Below, piece by piece: positions 1-10,826 of a stretch of 25,806 nt of DNA (positions are counted from its first letter, which is position 1; every line of letters begins with the position of its first letter). The notes under the pieces were generated by a model. It had not been told where the DNA came from. It ran no database searches and saw nothing but the letters and a program-made list of their open reading frames with translations. Source of the stretch: Terramyces sp. JEL0728. Its lineage: Eukaryota > Chytridiomycota > Chytridiomycetes > Rhizophydiales > Terramycetaceae. Location of the stretch: assembly GCA_027603945.1 (NCBI GenBank), contig JADIIU010000163.1:1-25806 (forward strand), given 5' to 3'. Made by a program: the position numbers and the translations under genes.

Positions 1-233
1 AAGCTACTTCTGCTTTGGATGCAGAGTCTGAAAAAGTCGTCCAAGAAGCGTTGGACTCTGCTGCGAAAGGGAGAACCACAATCGCCATTGCTCATAGACT
101 CTCAACAATCCAGCATGCAGATGTTATCTATGTACTTAAGGATGGTGTTGTTGCCGAAAAGGGCACTCACATGGAGCTGTATGCCAAGAAGGGTATCTAT
201 TACGAACTTGCAATCTCTCAAAATCTTTCATAA
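1..233 (+). CDS. ABCB-type ABC transporter, 3' end only (partial)
   Basis: This is the last 77 codons of an ABC transporter that begins left of the window. The frame opens at base 3 with the end of Walker B and the D-loop (ATSALDAES), then the H-loop ([12 protein letters not shown]) and the usual C-terminal tail, ending in TAA at 231-233. The protein is the closest match in the window to the end of the second nucleotide-binding domain of the next gene: bases 1-41 are identical to 4335-4375 and the rest stays similar. That makes the two genes a tandem duplicate pair in the same orientation. The family (MDR/P-glycoprotein/Ste6 type, ABCB) exports hydrophobic drugs, lipids or peptides across membranes using ATP; the substrate cannot be read from the sequence. 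No intron is seen in this part. Confidence 0.95.
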   Translation, partial: ATSALDAESEKVVQEALDSAAKGRTTIAIAHRLSTIQHADVIYVLKDGVVAEKGTHMELYAKKGIYYELAISQNLS

Positions 234-628
234 TAAATTAACATGCATTAATGTAATTGACCTTTACTGATATTTAATTGCGTAGTCGATCTGCCTATCT
301 TCTGATCTCTCTTGTTATCTCCGCGTTGCATAAATTTTACCTTGAGATTTTCCATGTGTTGTCAAGTTGATAACACATTGTACTAATAATGTATATCCGA
401 CCCAAAAATTTGATCTTATCCGTTGAATATCATAGTTTCGGTGTGATTTACATATTCCGTGGAAAATTTCTTTTAGCGGAAAACTCGGATATTGAGTTAA
501 ATATGGCACTCGTGCTAGAACATAACTACTAGTTAGTATCGGGTTCCTCCCAAAATACCCTAGCACGGCCGGATCGGATTCTAAGCCTCCTTAGATTATC
601 TTCCAAGAACGCGTCTTCGATTTCCATA
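234..628. promoter_or_regulatory. Intergenic region between the two ABC transporters
   Basis: These 395 bases separate the two tandem transporters and must hold the 3' end of the first and the promoter of the second. I see no convincing coding sequence on either strand, no tRNA and no clear TATA box. A short GC-rich patch (around 563-575, GCACGGCCGGATC) stands out from the AT-rich surroundings, but I cannot link it to a known factor. Confidence 0.4.
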
Positions 629-3600
629 ATGGCGAAAAAAGAAAAAGCTCCTCCGTTAGATATCCCGGCAATTAAATATTCAGTAAATCAATCTAATACA
701 GACGTTATACACTTATGCTACCGGTGGAGAGTTGTTTGCAAATTTCCTAGGAATCCTTTTCGCAGTTGTATCTGGCGCAGCTTTTCCTGCAACCACGTAA
801 GTATGTACTGAAGGTAGTGTTGTATTTGGAGACTTGATTGATACGTTTGGAAAATGGGGAATACAACAAAGGCCTGGAGCTCCGCAATTGATTACTGCTG
901 AACAATTCACCTCCAACATCAACTCCAGTACCTTGTACTTTTTGTACCTTGCAAGTATTAATCAATCTAATCTAGTCTTATCATTTGTCTCCACCTATAT
1001 TTCAATGGCCGCTTTCGTGTATACTGCTGAAGCCTCAACAGGTAGAATCCGCGACCAATACCTTAGAGCTGTGTTACGCCAAAATGTCGCTTGGTTTGAC
1101 AAAGTCGGTGCCGGTGAAGGTTTTAATATGGCTAATTCAAGTCGCAACCAGAATTATTAGTGACACGCTTTTGATTCAAGATGGAATAGGCGAAAAGGTG
1201 CCTTTAGCCTTTTCATCCGTTGCTACCTTTATTGCTGGGTTTGTTATCGCATTTGTTAAATCATGGAAATTAACGTTGGTTCTTATTTGCGTTGTACCTT
1301 TGGTTGCTATTTCAGGTGCTGTAATGAACATCATCAATGGAAAGTTCCAAACTAGGATCCTTGCCTTATACTCCCAGTCTGGAAATATTGCTGAAGAAAG
1401 TATTGCTGCTATTAGAACTGTTACCGCGTTCAACTCTCAAAAGAAAGTGAGCAAGCTTTATGATGAAAGTTTAGCTGGAGCACGTAAAGAAGGTATTAAA
1501 AAGTGTATTTCAACCGGTATTGGGCTTGGTTCTCTATTCTTTTTCATTTACAATGCTTACGCTCTTGCTTTTTGGTATGGCCACATTCTTCTTCAGAATA
1601 ACGAGATTAGTGCCGGTGCAGTTGTAAACGTATTCTTTGCAGTCCTTATTGGTGCTTTCTCGCTTGGCCAGCTCGCACCAGATCTTCAGGCATTTGCATT
1701 TGGAATTGGTGCAGGAGCTAAAATCTTTGACACTATCAACAGAGTTCCGCCAATCGATCCATATGATGAAAGTGGAGAAAAAATTAAGCCAGAAGAAACC
1801 AAAGGAAAAATTGTCCTCAAAGATATCGATGTATTTTATGTTAATGCCAGTTTACTTATCCTTCTCGTCCTGATGTTCCAATTTTGAAAAAATACAACCT
1901 TACTATCGAACCCGGTACCACAGTAGCTTTAGTTGGCCAATCTGGTAGTGGAAAGGTAGCTGTTCCTGATTTTAGAGTACCATTATTCAATTGCTGGAAA
2001 GATTTTATGATCCCGATAGTGGAGAAGTCGAACTTGATGGCCGTCCTCTAAAATCTATTAATCTTAATTCTCTTCGTCAAGTTGTTGGTCTCGTATCTCA
2101 AGAACCTGTATTATTTGAAGGAACAGTGTTTGAAAATGTTGCAAACGGTCTTGTAGGATCACCGCATGAAAGTGCCAGTGATGATGAGAAGCTTAAACTG
2201 GTTCAAGAAGCTTGCAAACAGGCTAATGCCCATGACTTTATTTTGAAACTGCAAAACGGCTACAACTCACAAGTTGGGGAAAGGGGCATGCTACTTTCAG
2301 GCGGCCAAAAACAAAGAGTTGCCATTGCTAGAGCTATCATCAAGAATCCAAAGATATTACTGTTGGGTAAACGATGCTAATATTAGACGAAGCAACTTCT
2401 GCCCTGGATACTACATCTGAAAGAGTAGTCCAAGCTGCCCTTGATAATGTCTCAAAATCTAGAACTACCATCACAATCGCGCACCGTCTCAGTACTATTA
2501 AAAACGCTGACAAGATTGTTGTAATGGTGAGAGGTGAAATAGTCGAAACGGGTAATCACGACAGTTTGGTAAAGAATGGTGGTTTATATGCTACATTGGT
2601 TAATGCCCAAACATTAAAGTCTGCTACCGAAGCTGAAAATCAACCTGGTCTAGAAGTTGACCCTGATGCAATTCAACCACCTCCAGTTGAAGAGCCAAAG
2701 AGGGTTTCGGAACCACTAGCCCCAGTTGTTGAAAGTTTGCACGACTTGGAAAAATTGGGAGATGATGTAAAGTTATCAACAACTTTTGTTGTTAGAGAAA
2801 TTATGAAGTACAACATGCCTGAATTAAAATACACTATTCCGGGTTTAGTCGGGGCTATTGGAAGTGGGTTGATTTGTAATTATTAATTTACTCTAGATCC
2901 ATTCTTTGCGATTTCGTTTGCCAGTATTATTGGAGTGTTCTCTGCCAAAGGCAGTGATCTCGAGCAACAGGCTGATTTTTGGGCTGTCATTTTTGTAGTT
3001 ATCTCTGTTGTCTATTTCATCTTCACCTTTTTGCAAAACACTCTATTTGGATTTGCCGCCGAATTACTTACTGAAAGACTCCGCAAATGGACATTCAGTG
3101 CCATTTTGAGACAAGATATCTCATTCTTTGACGATGAAAAGAATTCTACTGGTGCCTTGACTTCCAACTTGTCCTCAGATGCCCAAAAAGTCCAAGGTGC
3201 GTCTGGAGTTACTCTCGGAACAATTTTGCAGATTATTGTAAACTTGATTGGTAATATTGCTGTTGCTCTTATTTACGGTTGGAAATTAGCTTTGGTTGCC
3301 ACTGCTACCTTGCCTCTGCTTGTCGGCACCTCAATGTTCAGAATGATGATCTTCACATTCTTTGCAAACAAGAGTAAAGCTGCATATGAAAAATCTGCTC
3401 AAGTTGCTTGTGAATCTGTTGCTGCCATCAAAACAGTTCAATCCTTAACCAGAGAGAAAACGGTTCATCAACGTTACAAGGATCAACTTGTAGCTCCCCT
3501 CCGTGCTGGATTAAAGTCTGCGATTATGAATACACCGTTCTATGCTTTCAGTAACTGCGCCAACTTTTTGATCAACGCGCTTGTCTTTTGGTATGGCGGG

Positions 3601-4585
3601 CAGCTAATTGCCTATGAAGGATACGACATTCAGCACTTTTTTACTGTATTCGTAGCTATCATCTTTGGTGCGCAGGGTGTTGGTCGTGTGTTTGCCTATG
3701 CTCCTGGTATTGACTGGATTAATGGTAGATTTGACAAAAGCTAAGGAATCTGGCGAAAACATTATCAAATTGCTAAATCGAAGACCAAGAATCGATTCCG
3801 CACAAGAAGGTGCAAAGATTGAAAATCCAGCTGGCCATGTAAAGTTATCAAATATAAAGTTCCACTATCCACACAGACCTGAAGTTAAGGTATTGAAAGG
3901 TCTCGACATTGAAGTAAAGCCTGGTCAATTCGCTGCTCTAGTTGGACCTAGTGGCTGTGGGAAAAGTACAACAATTGGATTGCTTGAACGGTTCTATGAT
4001 CCTACCGGTGGCAAAGTTATTGTCGATGGCCAAGATATCTCTAAATTGAATGTTGCCGCCTACAGAAATATCATAGGATTGGTTTCCCAAGAGCCAAACT
4101 TGTTTGATATGACGGTCAAGGAAAACATCATGTTTGGATGTGATTACATTCCTAGCCAAGAAGAAATTGAAACTGCCTGCAAGTCAGCCAACATTCATGA
4201 CTTTATCATGAGTTTGCCAGACAACTACGACACCAGAGTTGGTGCCAAAGGAGGCCAAATGTCTGGAGGTCAGAAGCAGCGTATTGCGATTGCAAGAGCA
4301 TTAATTAGAAAACCAAAGATTTTGTTGTTGGACGAAGCTACTTCTGCTTTGGATGCAGAGTCTGAAAAAGTCGTTCAAGAAGCATTGGATGCTGCAGCAA
4401 AGGGTCGAACTACCATCTCCATCGCACATAGACTCTCAACAATCCAACATGCAGACGTTATTTTTGTATTGAAAGATGGTGTACTGGAAGAAAAAGGCAC
4501 TCACTCGGAATTGTACAAGAAGGGTGGTGTATACTTTGAACTTGCAGTCCAGCAAAATCTTTCTGTTTCAGACGCCGCCAAATAA
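629..4585 (+). CDS. Full-size ABCB (MDR/Ste6-type) ABC transporter, nine exons
   Basis: Removing eight GT-AG introns (683-701, 797-817, 1120-1141, 1831-1850, 1956-1975, 2367-2386, 2876-2896, 3707-3728; 19-22 nt) gives one 1263-residue frame with the TMD1-NBD1-TMD2-NBD2 order of P-glycoprotein and Ste6. Every splice restores a family motif; for example TAT TCA joined to ACG TTA gives [15 protein letters not shown]1 has Walker A GQSGSGKS (about 409-416, itself split by an intron), signature LLSGGQKQR and Walker [16 protein letters not shown]2 has Walker [10 protein letters not shown] (about 1051), signature MSGGQKQR and Walker [16 protein letters not shown]. Both H-loops (IAHRLSTI) are present, so both ATP sites look competent. 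It should act as a monomeric exporter in the plasma or vacuolar membrane. The substrate is unknown; drug efflux and Ste6-like pheromone export are both possible for this family. The start is the first ATG, with the charged MAKKEKAPP leader. Confidence 0.95.
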
Positions 4586-4614
4586 TATATTTTTTACTCT
4601 TTCCATTTTTCTAT

Positions 4615-6131
4615 ATGAAATCTCTTTCAACCAGAGCCATAATACATTTGGATCTGGTAAGAACTACTAATTTCAGGACGCATTTTATGCCCAGGTAGAA
4701 CAAGTGAGACTAGGTCTGGATGCGTCAGTTCCTCTGTGTGTTCAGCAATGGACTGCGGTTATTGCAGTAAACTACGCAGCGAGGAAATTTGGAATAAAAA
4801 GGAGCCATTCAGCCAAAGAATGTCTAGATTTGTGTCCGGAAATAAGGCTAGTTCATGTTCCTACAATGAAGGAAGGAGATCTGGAGCCAGTTCATCGACA
4901 GCTAGCGGCAAAAGATAAACATACACACAAGGTGTCCCTTCAGCCATACCAGGATGCCAGTATGAAAATAATGAAAATTATCGAATCCCACTTTCCTGAT
5001 TTTCAAAAAGCTTCGGTGGATGAAGCATATATAGATGTTACCGAAAAAGTTGCAGAAATGATGGAAGAGTATGATCCTGATGTTGAACCAACAGTAGAGT
5101 GGAAAGAGAGAGGAAATATGATTGGTGGAGCGGTTGATGTTTCCACTGGATGGGAGGCTCTACAGCTGGCCCTTGCTGCAGATATTAGTGCCCAAATTCG
5201 GGGAGAAATTTATGAAAAGCTAGGATATACTTCTAGTACCGGAATAGCGCATAACAAAACCCTTGCCAAATTGGTATCTTCAGAGAATAAACCAAACAAG
5301 CAGTCGATTTTAAGAGCTGAAATGGTTTCAGAATATATGAAGACTGTTGACTTTTCTAAAATTAAAGGTCTTGGTGGAAAATTTGGTGACTCAGTGAATC
5401 AGCACTTTCCAGTGGATAAGGCTTCCGAATTATGGAAGTATGGCTTGGATGAAATGAAGAGTAAGCTGGGAAACGACGATGGACAGTGGGTTTACAATAT
5501 CTGCCGGGGAATTTGCACTGATTCTGGTAATATACAGCTTATTTTAGTTGTCAAAGCAAAACCGCCTGCGGGCTATGGCGCCTTTAAGCTGTTTAACTGG
5601 CCGGTAAAGACACTCGCAGAGTTGCACAAATGGGTTGGTATACTAGCGGTAGAGTGCCAAATTAAACTGGACAATGATTTCCATGAATTCAAGAGATGGC
5701 CAAAAACAGTCGCTGTTCATTATCGGCAACCCAACTTTTCAAAAACAATCAATTTCCCACATAGGGATGATTTCAAGGACATTCAAAGCCTCATTCTTCC
5801 AATCTTACCAGCTGATCAAGATCTACAAATCAGGAATATTTCCATTACGTTAAACAGCCCGTCAAAGATTTCAACAAACACCATCAGCAAATACCTTAAA
5901 GTTGAAGAAAATAGCTTCAATGAAAACACCCACTATCGCTGCAATGAGTGTTTGAAAATCATTGAGAAAATTGATCAGCAAGAACACCAAGACTATCATC
6001 TGGCGCTAGAGTTGTCAAGGTCATATGATAAACCAAAGGTAGAAATGAAGCAGGAGAAAAGGAAATGTCCAAAGAAAAAGGAAACTGTAAAAAAGAAAAA
6101 GATTGATGATTTCTTCAAGCCCAAAAAATAA
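4615..6131 (+). CDS. RAD30: DNA polymerase eta (Y-family translesion polymerase)
   Basis: This polymerase copies past damaged bases, notably UV photoproducts. Two introns (4657-4676, 20 nt; 5527-5547, 21 nt) give 491 residues. The first joins a short exon MKSLSTRAIIHLDL to DAFYAQVEQ, restoring the N-terminal catalytic Asp (D13) and the family's FxQVE motif. The second catalytic pair is in SVDEAY (about 129-130). PCVQ-type strand, IAVNYAARKFGI, HxVSLQPY and the TGIAHNKTLAKLVSSENKP segment are typical of Rad30/Pol eta rather than kappa or Rev1. Near the C-terminus a C2H2 ubiquitin-binding zinc finger (CNEC...HQDYH) is followed by a lysine-rich stretch and a final PCNA-binding-type IDDFF motif. 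The second intron is a multiple of three, so its retention would not shift the frame. It starts only 29 nt after the ABC gene stop and ends 11 nt from the convergent FtsJ gene. Confidence 0.95.
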
Positions 6132-6142
6132 TATAGATGTAT

Positions 6143-7531
6143 TTATGCATGTTTATTTTGTTGTCGTAATATTTCAACTGCATTGGTAACCTTTTCAACG
6201 CCTTGGATGATTTCAGGAGGGACATTTCGTCTGCATTTACTGCATATTGTCCCTTTCTTGCAATTGAAGCAAACGCGATCGAATTTGCCTTGTATCATTT
6301 GCTCTAGAATGGTTCTCTGTGCTCTCCACATATTCCTCTGCGTGTCTTTAATGTTTGTTCCATATTTTTCAAGAATCTCGTGAATAGATTCAGTAATAAG
6401 TGTAGGGTTTTGCAATTCAGCATCTGCCAGTATTTCTTTTTGCGGTTTCTTTTCCGACAAGGACAGCTTTGACATTTCCAAGAGATCGTAATTGATCTCA
6501 TACGGATTCGTCGTGGAATTGACCAGCACCTGCAGCCGGTCAATTATTCCTTGGTCTCTTTGGTATCCTTCACAATATACCCAATAAGTCTTGCGCATTG
6601 CAAATTCGGTCATTGGCTTGTAACTCCTTGACGATTTAAAACATTTGACAAGGACAGTCATCAGGTGCAAGTCGACTAATCGCAGACCTAGATGCATTCT
6701 GACCAACAACGATCCATTTTCCTTTAAAGACTTTAAAGAGATCAAGAACTGGGAGAAATACAGCATATTCTTTAGCTGCAGCTCATCCTGGGCTTCCTTT
6801 TTCTGCTGGGATCCTGAAGTTGTGATGCCAATTATACAGAGATTAAATTGCGGGATATTAAAGTCTACTGGTGCGTGGTTGGTGGAAACAGGGCTGCACG
6901 ACTGTCTTGCAATATCAATAACATCCCCAACGACCACTTTAAAATTATCCATGCTGTCAAAGTTTGAAGGGTAAACATTTCCTCCTTTTTCTACATTCAA
7001 GTTGATTCCAACTCCGCTGGTATTGTTTAATTTTAAGAGCAAGTAGCTCATGCCACCAGGTGCAAATCCAATATCCAGGAAGTTATAATCCGGAATACCA
7101 TTTGCGCAACTGACGTAATTCAACCCAAGATCGATGTCTACTGCATACCTCAAGAATCGTTCAAATAGATCTGCGGTTGCTTGAACTTGAGAGTGATACC
7201 GCTCAGTTTTAGTGTCGGTGGTCCGTTTCCTAAATACAGCTGAAATGAATCTGTTCTCCTGCGGCAGTCGTTTGACTCTAAGCCATTTAATAAATTCATC
7301 GTCATCTAATTCGTTCAAAGTGTCATTACTATTATTGATTGGGTTATTTGCAGAGGAATAGTACTTTGCGATTTCCAAGGTATCTTTCATGTACAAAAAT
7401 GCATGGTGTTTGCAAATGACTTCATCTGGCTGCATCCATTCCCTACAGCGATTCAAGCAAGGATACCCCAGTATCTCTTCTACTGTAGCTGGTTTAACCC
7501 TCTTTTGCGGGGGAATGTATTTTTTCGACAT
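6143..7531 (-). CDS. FtsJ/RrmJ-like Rossmann methyltransferase-family protein
   Basis: A single 462-codon frame without introns. The middle holds a Rossmann SAM-binding signature: YNFLDIGFAPGGMSYLLL is the FtsJ motif I (DxGxxPGG), followed by SGVGINL and VVVGDVIDI. FtsJ proteins 2'-O-methylate RNA, so an RNA methyltransferase is the natural guess. However, at the place where active members have an Asp (FDLVxxD) this one reads FNLCIIGIT, and the later LVIK lysine is replaced in GSLLVRMHLG, so catalysis is doubtful. Cysteine groups near both ends (CLNRC...C...H; CFNCKKGTICSKC) look like small zinc sites. It starts 38 nt beyond the stop of the Zn2Cys6 gene on the same strand. I do not recognise an orthologue with a proven role. 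Confidence 0.75.
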   Translation of the reverse strand: MSKKYIPPQKRVKPATVEEILGYPCLNRCREWMQPDEVICKHHAFLYMKDTLEIAKYYSSANNPINNSNDTLNELDDDEFIKWLRVKRLPQENRFISAVFRKRTTDTKTERYHSQVQATADLFERFLRYAVDIDLGLNYVSCANGIPDYNFLDIGFAPGGMSYLLLKLNNTSGVGINLNVEKGGNVYPSNFDSMDNFKVVVGDVIDIARQSCSPVSTNHAPVDFNIPQFNLCIIGITTSGSQQKKEAQDELQLKNMLYFSQFLISLKSLKENGSLLVRMHLGLRLVDLHLMTVLVKCFKSSRSYKPMTEFAMRKTYWVYCEGYQRDQGIIDRLQVLVNSTTNPYEINYDLLEMSKLSLSEKKPQKEILADAELQNPTLITESIHEILEKYGTNIKDTQRNMWRAQRTILEQMIQGKFDRVCFNCKKGTICSKCRRNVPPEIIQGVEKVTNAVEILRQQNKHA

Positions 7532-7569
7532 TTTAAAAAAGCTGAAAAAAGAAAGCCAAACGAGATTTA

Positions 7570-9201
7570 TTAATAGTCTTGAAAACTCTCAAAAAAGTTG
7601 GGGGTTTGTTTTTCTACAGTTTCATCCAAGTTGCGTCTCTTGAAAATACCATAAAAAATAATAGAGTTCAAGAGCGTCATTTTTTCCATGTAGACTAGGA
7701 TATTATGCAGCCTGCTGTATTTCTGAAAGGCGATTCCAAATAATTTAATTCCATGCAAGTGTAAATTGTATGCATTTTCAATCTGGTAGTCTGGTATAAC
7801 CTTTCTGCAGCACATGAGGAAAAATGCGCAGGGAAAGAGTGAGATCAGAGTGTTTGGCTCTAGGTATTCGAAATTTGGGTTTGCTTTGATGATTAGATTG
7901 AGCAAATATGAGTTTTGTATTGCGGCTTCAGCAGCTTCTTTGAAATAGAGCTGGCCAGCAAGCTTTCTTCCTTTGATTACATTTTTGATGAATTTCGGGA
8001 GGATCAGGTTTACTCTGCTGCCATTGTACGCTATGGCTATATAGACAGCTAGCCAGGCTTTCACCAGATCTGTCGCGACTCGGGTTTTAATGTAAAATAC
8101 ATGTAATTTAACAATTGGAGAAAACAGGTGATTCCATTCGTGCAGCGACGCATCGATTGCACCCGCGACATAGGTAGAGCCTTGATCGTTGCTAAATTCC
8201 AGTTTTATATATAGTTGTATTTTCAGTTGTATTCTATTTAGTAATATTCTATGGGCTTGTAACGATTCGCAAGCGAGCGATGGAGTGTACCACTCCTGGT
8301 TGGACATGATTTCTATGCCGTAGTAGTCTTGAGCACTAGCAGCTTCAAAGTAAAAGTTTTCTGATGGCAGGAACAGGCACTGGTCACTGTCGGTGATTTT
8401 GCTGACACCTACAGAATTAGGAACCAGGGAAAAGTTGGCAACGAGAAACCACCATATCCGACGTATATTTTCTCTTTCATAGTCGAAATGTGATAGCCTG
8501 GCGATGCCTTCTTCGGTATTAATCCCAATTACTTTTGCAGTATCTATCGCCAGCCTAATGTGCACCAGCATTGCGTCTTTTTCATCCAAACCTAATGTTA
8601 GCATTGCAATACTAAACAGCACTCTACTGATGCAGAATAGAGTAAGCACAGTAATATGATCACAGTTGTTCATGAAATCAAAGGACTGTGCTTGGTGCAG
8701 GTATAATTTAGAGAGCTCTAGTCGATCAGCCAACTGATCTGGCACTACTGCTGGTTTCAAGTAGGCAGCACCAGCAGCACAAATTGCCAGCTTGAGCGGC
8801 CAAAAAATATCCGCAGTAGCTCTGAAAAACGTATCTTCCACCAATGACAAGGGAAAGCAAAACTTTTTAAACCCCAGTTCATATATATAGCTGATATTCA
8901 GGCTAAGCAAATGCGAGGCAATGTGCACAGGAAAAACTACATGTTGCGGTTCCACGGATTCTTTCTTTTTATCTTTATACTCGTACGATACAACCAGGTT
9001 CAGTTCTAGCTCTTGGATACGTGCTTCGACTATATTCAATGTGCTCTCCAGCTGCTCTAGCTCAGAGTATGAACAGGGTATATTTTTGGAAGCACATAAG
9101 CTACAGGGAGATTTTTTATCACACTTTCGTTTCTATAAGATTAAAGTCAGTAGTACCATTTTTACACAGTAATCGCAAGAGTACCTCATTTTTTTGCCCA
9201 T
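7570..9201 (-). CDS. Zn2Cys6 transcription factor with fungal-specific TF domain
   Basis: A fungal binuclear zinc cluster regulator of 535 residues. Removing a 24-nt intron (9133-9156, ending TTATAG) joins MGKKMRYSCDYCVKM to KRKCDKKSPC, giving cysteines at 9, 12, 19, 25, 28 and 35 with the exact Zn2Cys6 spacing C-x2-C-x6-C-x5-C-x2-C-x6-C. A likely dimerising coiled coil follows directly (SELEQLESTLNIVEARIQEL). The middle matches the fungal_trans homology region, including the RLSHFDYERENIRRIWWFL type signature. The intron falls inside the zinc cluster, between the second and third cysteine. The start is the first ATG ahead of the cluster; there is little room for more, since the region upstream is only a few hundred bases. 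Target genes cannot be predicted. This gene is the best single proof that the DNA is fungal. Confidence 0.9.
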
Positions 9202-9266
9202 TTGGTATAGAAAGTTGAATATTTTTTGGGACCTGAAAATACTTTCGCGTGCCGCTTTAGCATTTG

Positions 9267-9676
9267 TCATTGTAGTTGTATTGATCGCATCTTTCTATTT
9301 CTGGCTACTTTGAGACCAGGATCTTGTACACCGGTTACTAGGATATGTTTACCGCCAATTTGTTTTGCGTTTACGTGGATTCTGGCAGATTTGAGGAATT
9401 AAACAAAAACAACCAAACAGCGTGAATTGCTAGATAAATACTAGATACTAATTTATTTCTATTATTGCAAAGATACTTTAATAAATAGTCACATAACCGT
9501 GAAATATCCCGGAAGCCGGCGGAAGTTATCCAGCAATGCAAATCAGGGTGTGGGCAAGCTTGATCTATTCTGGAATCATATGGCTGGCCAGTTTCTTTTC
9601 CACCAAACGTTTTCTCATTCAATCTTAGCAATTCAATCCGGCCAATAGTTCCGCTTCGTCCGCCAAGTTTGTCCAT
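9267..9676 (-). CDS. Hypothetical 128-residue protein (uncertain model)
   Basis: I do not recognise this. An ATG in good context (AAAATGGAC) opens a frame starting MDKLGGRSGTIGRIELLRLN. Taking out a 23-nt GT-AG segment (9382-9404) with a TTAAT motif joins it to a second coding-looking piece, HVNAKQIGGKHILVTGVQDP, and a stop at 9267, for a total of 387 nt, an exact multiple of three. The second half of exon 1, from about 9480 down, is AT-rich and could instead be 3' untranslated sequence, in which case the protein would be shorter. No domain, signal peptide or clear membrane segment is evident. It lies just upstream of the Zn2Cys6 gene on the same strand, leaving only 65 nt between them. Confidence 0.35.
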
Positions 9677-10078
9677 TTTAGTCAGTGTGCCTCCTCATTG
9701 GTCAGCCAAAGGGAAAAAATTCCGCAAAGATCTAGCATACGGAGCTGCGGCATAACAATAACCGTATGACTCATCTCTACTCAATAGAGATACTGCATCA
9801 TGATTCAAGGCCGGAAAAAGAAACTTAACTGAAGGGAGGCGACCAATAGAAATTTGGCTTATTTTTCTTTATCGACGGTTCGCCATGCAGTTTTGCCTAA
9901 ATAGGGCATAATAATGAACTAATCCCGGCAAGAATCAATGGATGATTGTCAAAGACATTAGAGATGAAACATGGACGATGCTCAAGGTGCCATAAATGGT
10001 ATCCTTGGCGCTGACTCAGCACGATCTGCCAGAAAAAGTAAATGCCAAAAGGACACAAATATTTACAAGGACCCGTAT
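9677..10078. other. Intergenic region, no confident gene
   Basis: About 400 bases between the hypothetical gene and the SPF30-like gene. Two CCAAT-type elements (ATTGG near 9695-9699 and CCAAT near 9843-9847) and one TGACTCA core (near 10013-10019, the Gcn4/AP-1 type site) can be seen. None is tested, and such short motifs occur by chance. Short frames on both strands do not resemble proteins. Confidence 0.35.
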
Positions 10079-10624
10079 TTATTTCTTTTTTTTCTGCTTT
10101 TCCATGAATGCTTTCCATTTTTCCTGCTTCTCAGTTTGCTCCACATCATCTTTCCTCTTCTTTTTCTTTTTCTGCACCTTATTCACCTTTGCAGCAGGTT
10201 TGTCCTTAATGTCACCAACTACTACTTCTTTGGATGTCAATAATGTAGGGTTTTTTCCGTCCTTGCCTTCTTTAGCCAAATGCTTTTCGATTTCTATTAT
10301 CGAGTCGTAACCGGTAAATATTATTTCGTAGTGGGTTTCTGAAGACCCGACAATCAGCGCTTCGTAATAATTAAAGTCAGTGTAACGCGCAAGGATTGTA
10401 TCTCCAATTTCGTATTCTTTCAATGGTTTTTTAAATTTCTTTTTATGCTCGCTCTGTTCTTTTTGCACAGCTGGTTCTTTTTTAGTTTCGATTGATCGGT
10501 ATATACCAATCAGCTCCGTTAATTCTGATTTTAGTTTTGAGAGCTTTTCATTCCCAGGATCTTTTACTAGTGCTTCCTGCACCTGAGAAAGTTGAAATTC
10601 GTAATTCTCCAGTTCTGCCGACAT
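10079..10624 (-). CDS. SPF30/SMNDC1-like Tudor-domain splicing factor
   Basis: A 181-codon intronless gene. The N-terminus (LENYEFQLSQVQEALVKDPG followed by a short KLKSELTELI helix) resembles the coiled N-terminal region of SPF30/SMNDC1. The centre is a Tudor barrel (YEIGDTILARYTDFNYYEA...YEIIFTGYDSIIEI), the fold that binds dimethylarginine on Sm proteins. The C-terminus is very lysine-rich (KKKKKRKDD... ending in QKKKK), a probable nuclear signal and RNA-contact tail. SPF30 promotes assembly of the tri-snRNP into the spliceosome, which is a suggestive partner in a genome with extremely short introns, though no link can be shown. Human SPF30 is somewhat longer (about 240 residues). The SMN protein itself is an alternative but usually has a proline-rich and YG-box C-terminus, absent here. 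Confidence 0.8.
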   Translation of the reverse strand: MSAELENYEFQLSQVQEALVKDPGNEKLSKLKSELTELIGIYRSIETKKEPAVQKEQSEHKKKFKKPLKEYEIGDTILARYTDFNYYEALIVGSSETHYEIIFTGYDSIIEIEKHLAKEGKDGKNPTLLTSKEVVVGDIKDKPAAKVNKVQKKKKKRKDDVEQTEKQEKWKAFMEKQKKKK

Positions 10625-10826
10625 TAAGTTTAGATTGCAAAAAAATTACTGTTTGCATATCAAAGGACTCTTTCCGGATTATATACCAGTGAAGATCCTG
10701 TATCCTAAAAGTAATCCACGATATCTTAATTTCAAAAAGAGCGTCCATGAAAGCGCTGCGAATTGCAAATCCGCAGGGATTCCACCAAATAAATTCAGAT
10801 CAGTCTCGATACAAAACACTCTTTTA

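Noticed and set aside
629..4585. Second ABC gene as a frameshifted pseudogene
   Set aside because: It breaks at eight places in six-frame view, but each break is a GT-AG segment of 19-22 nt with a branch-like motif, and removing all eight gives an exact frame with every ABC motif.
9971..10243. Plus-strand frame starting MDDAQGAIN with a possible 21-nt intron
   Set aside because: It runs antisense into the SPF30-like coding region and becomes a phenylalanine/leucine shadow of that gene's lysine tail.
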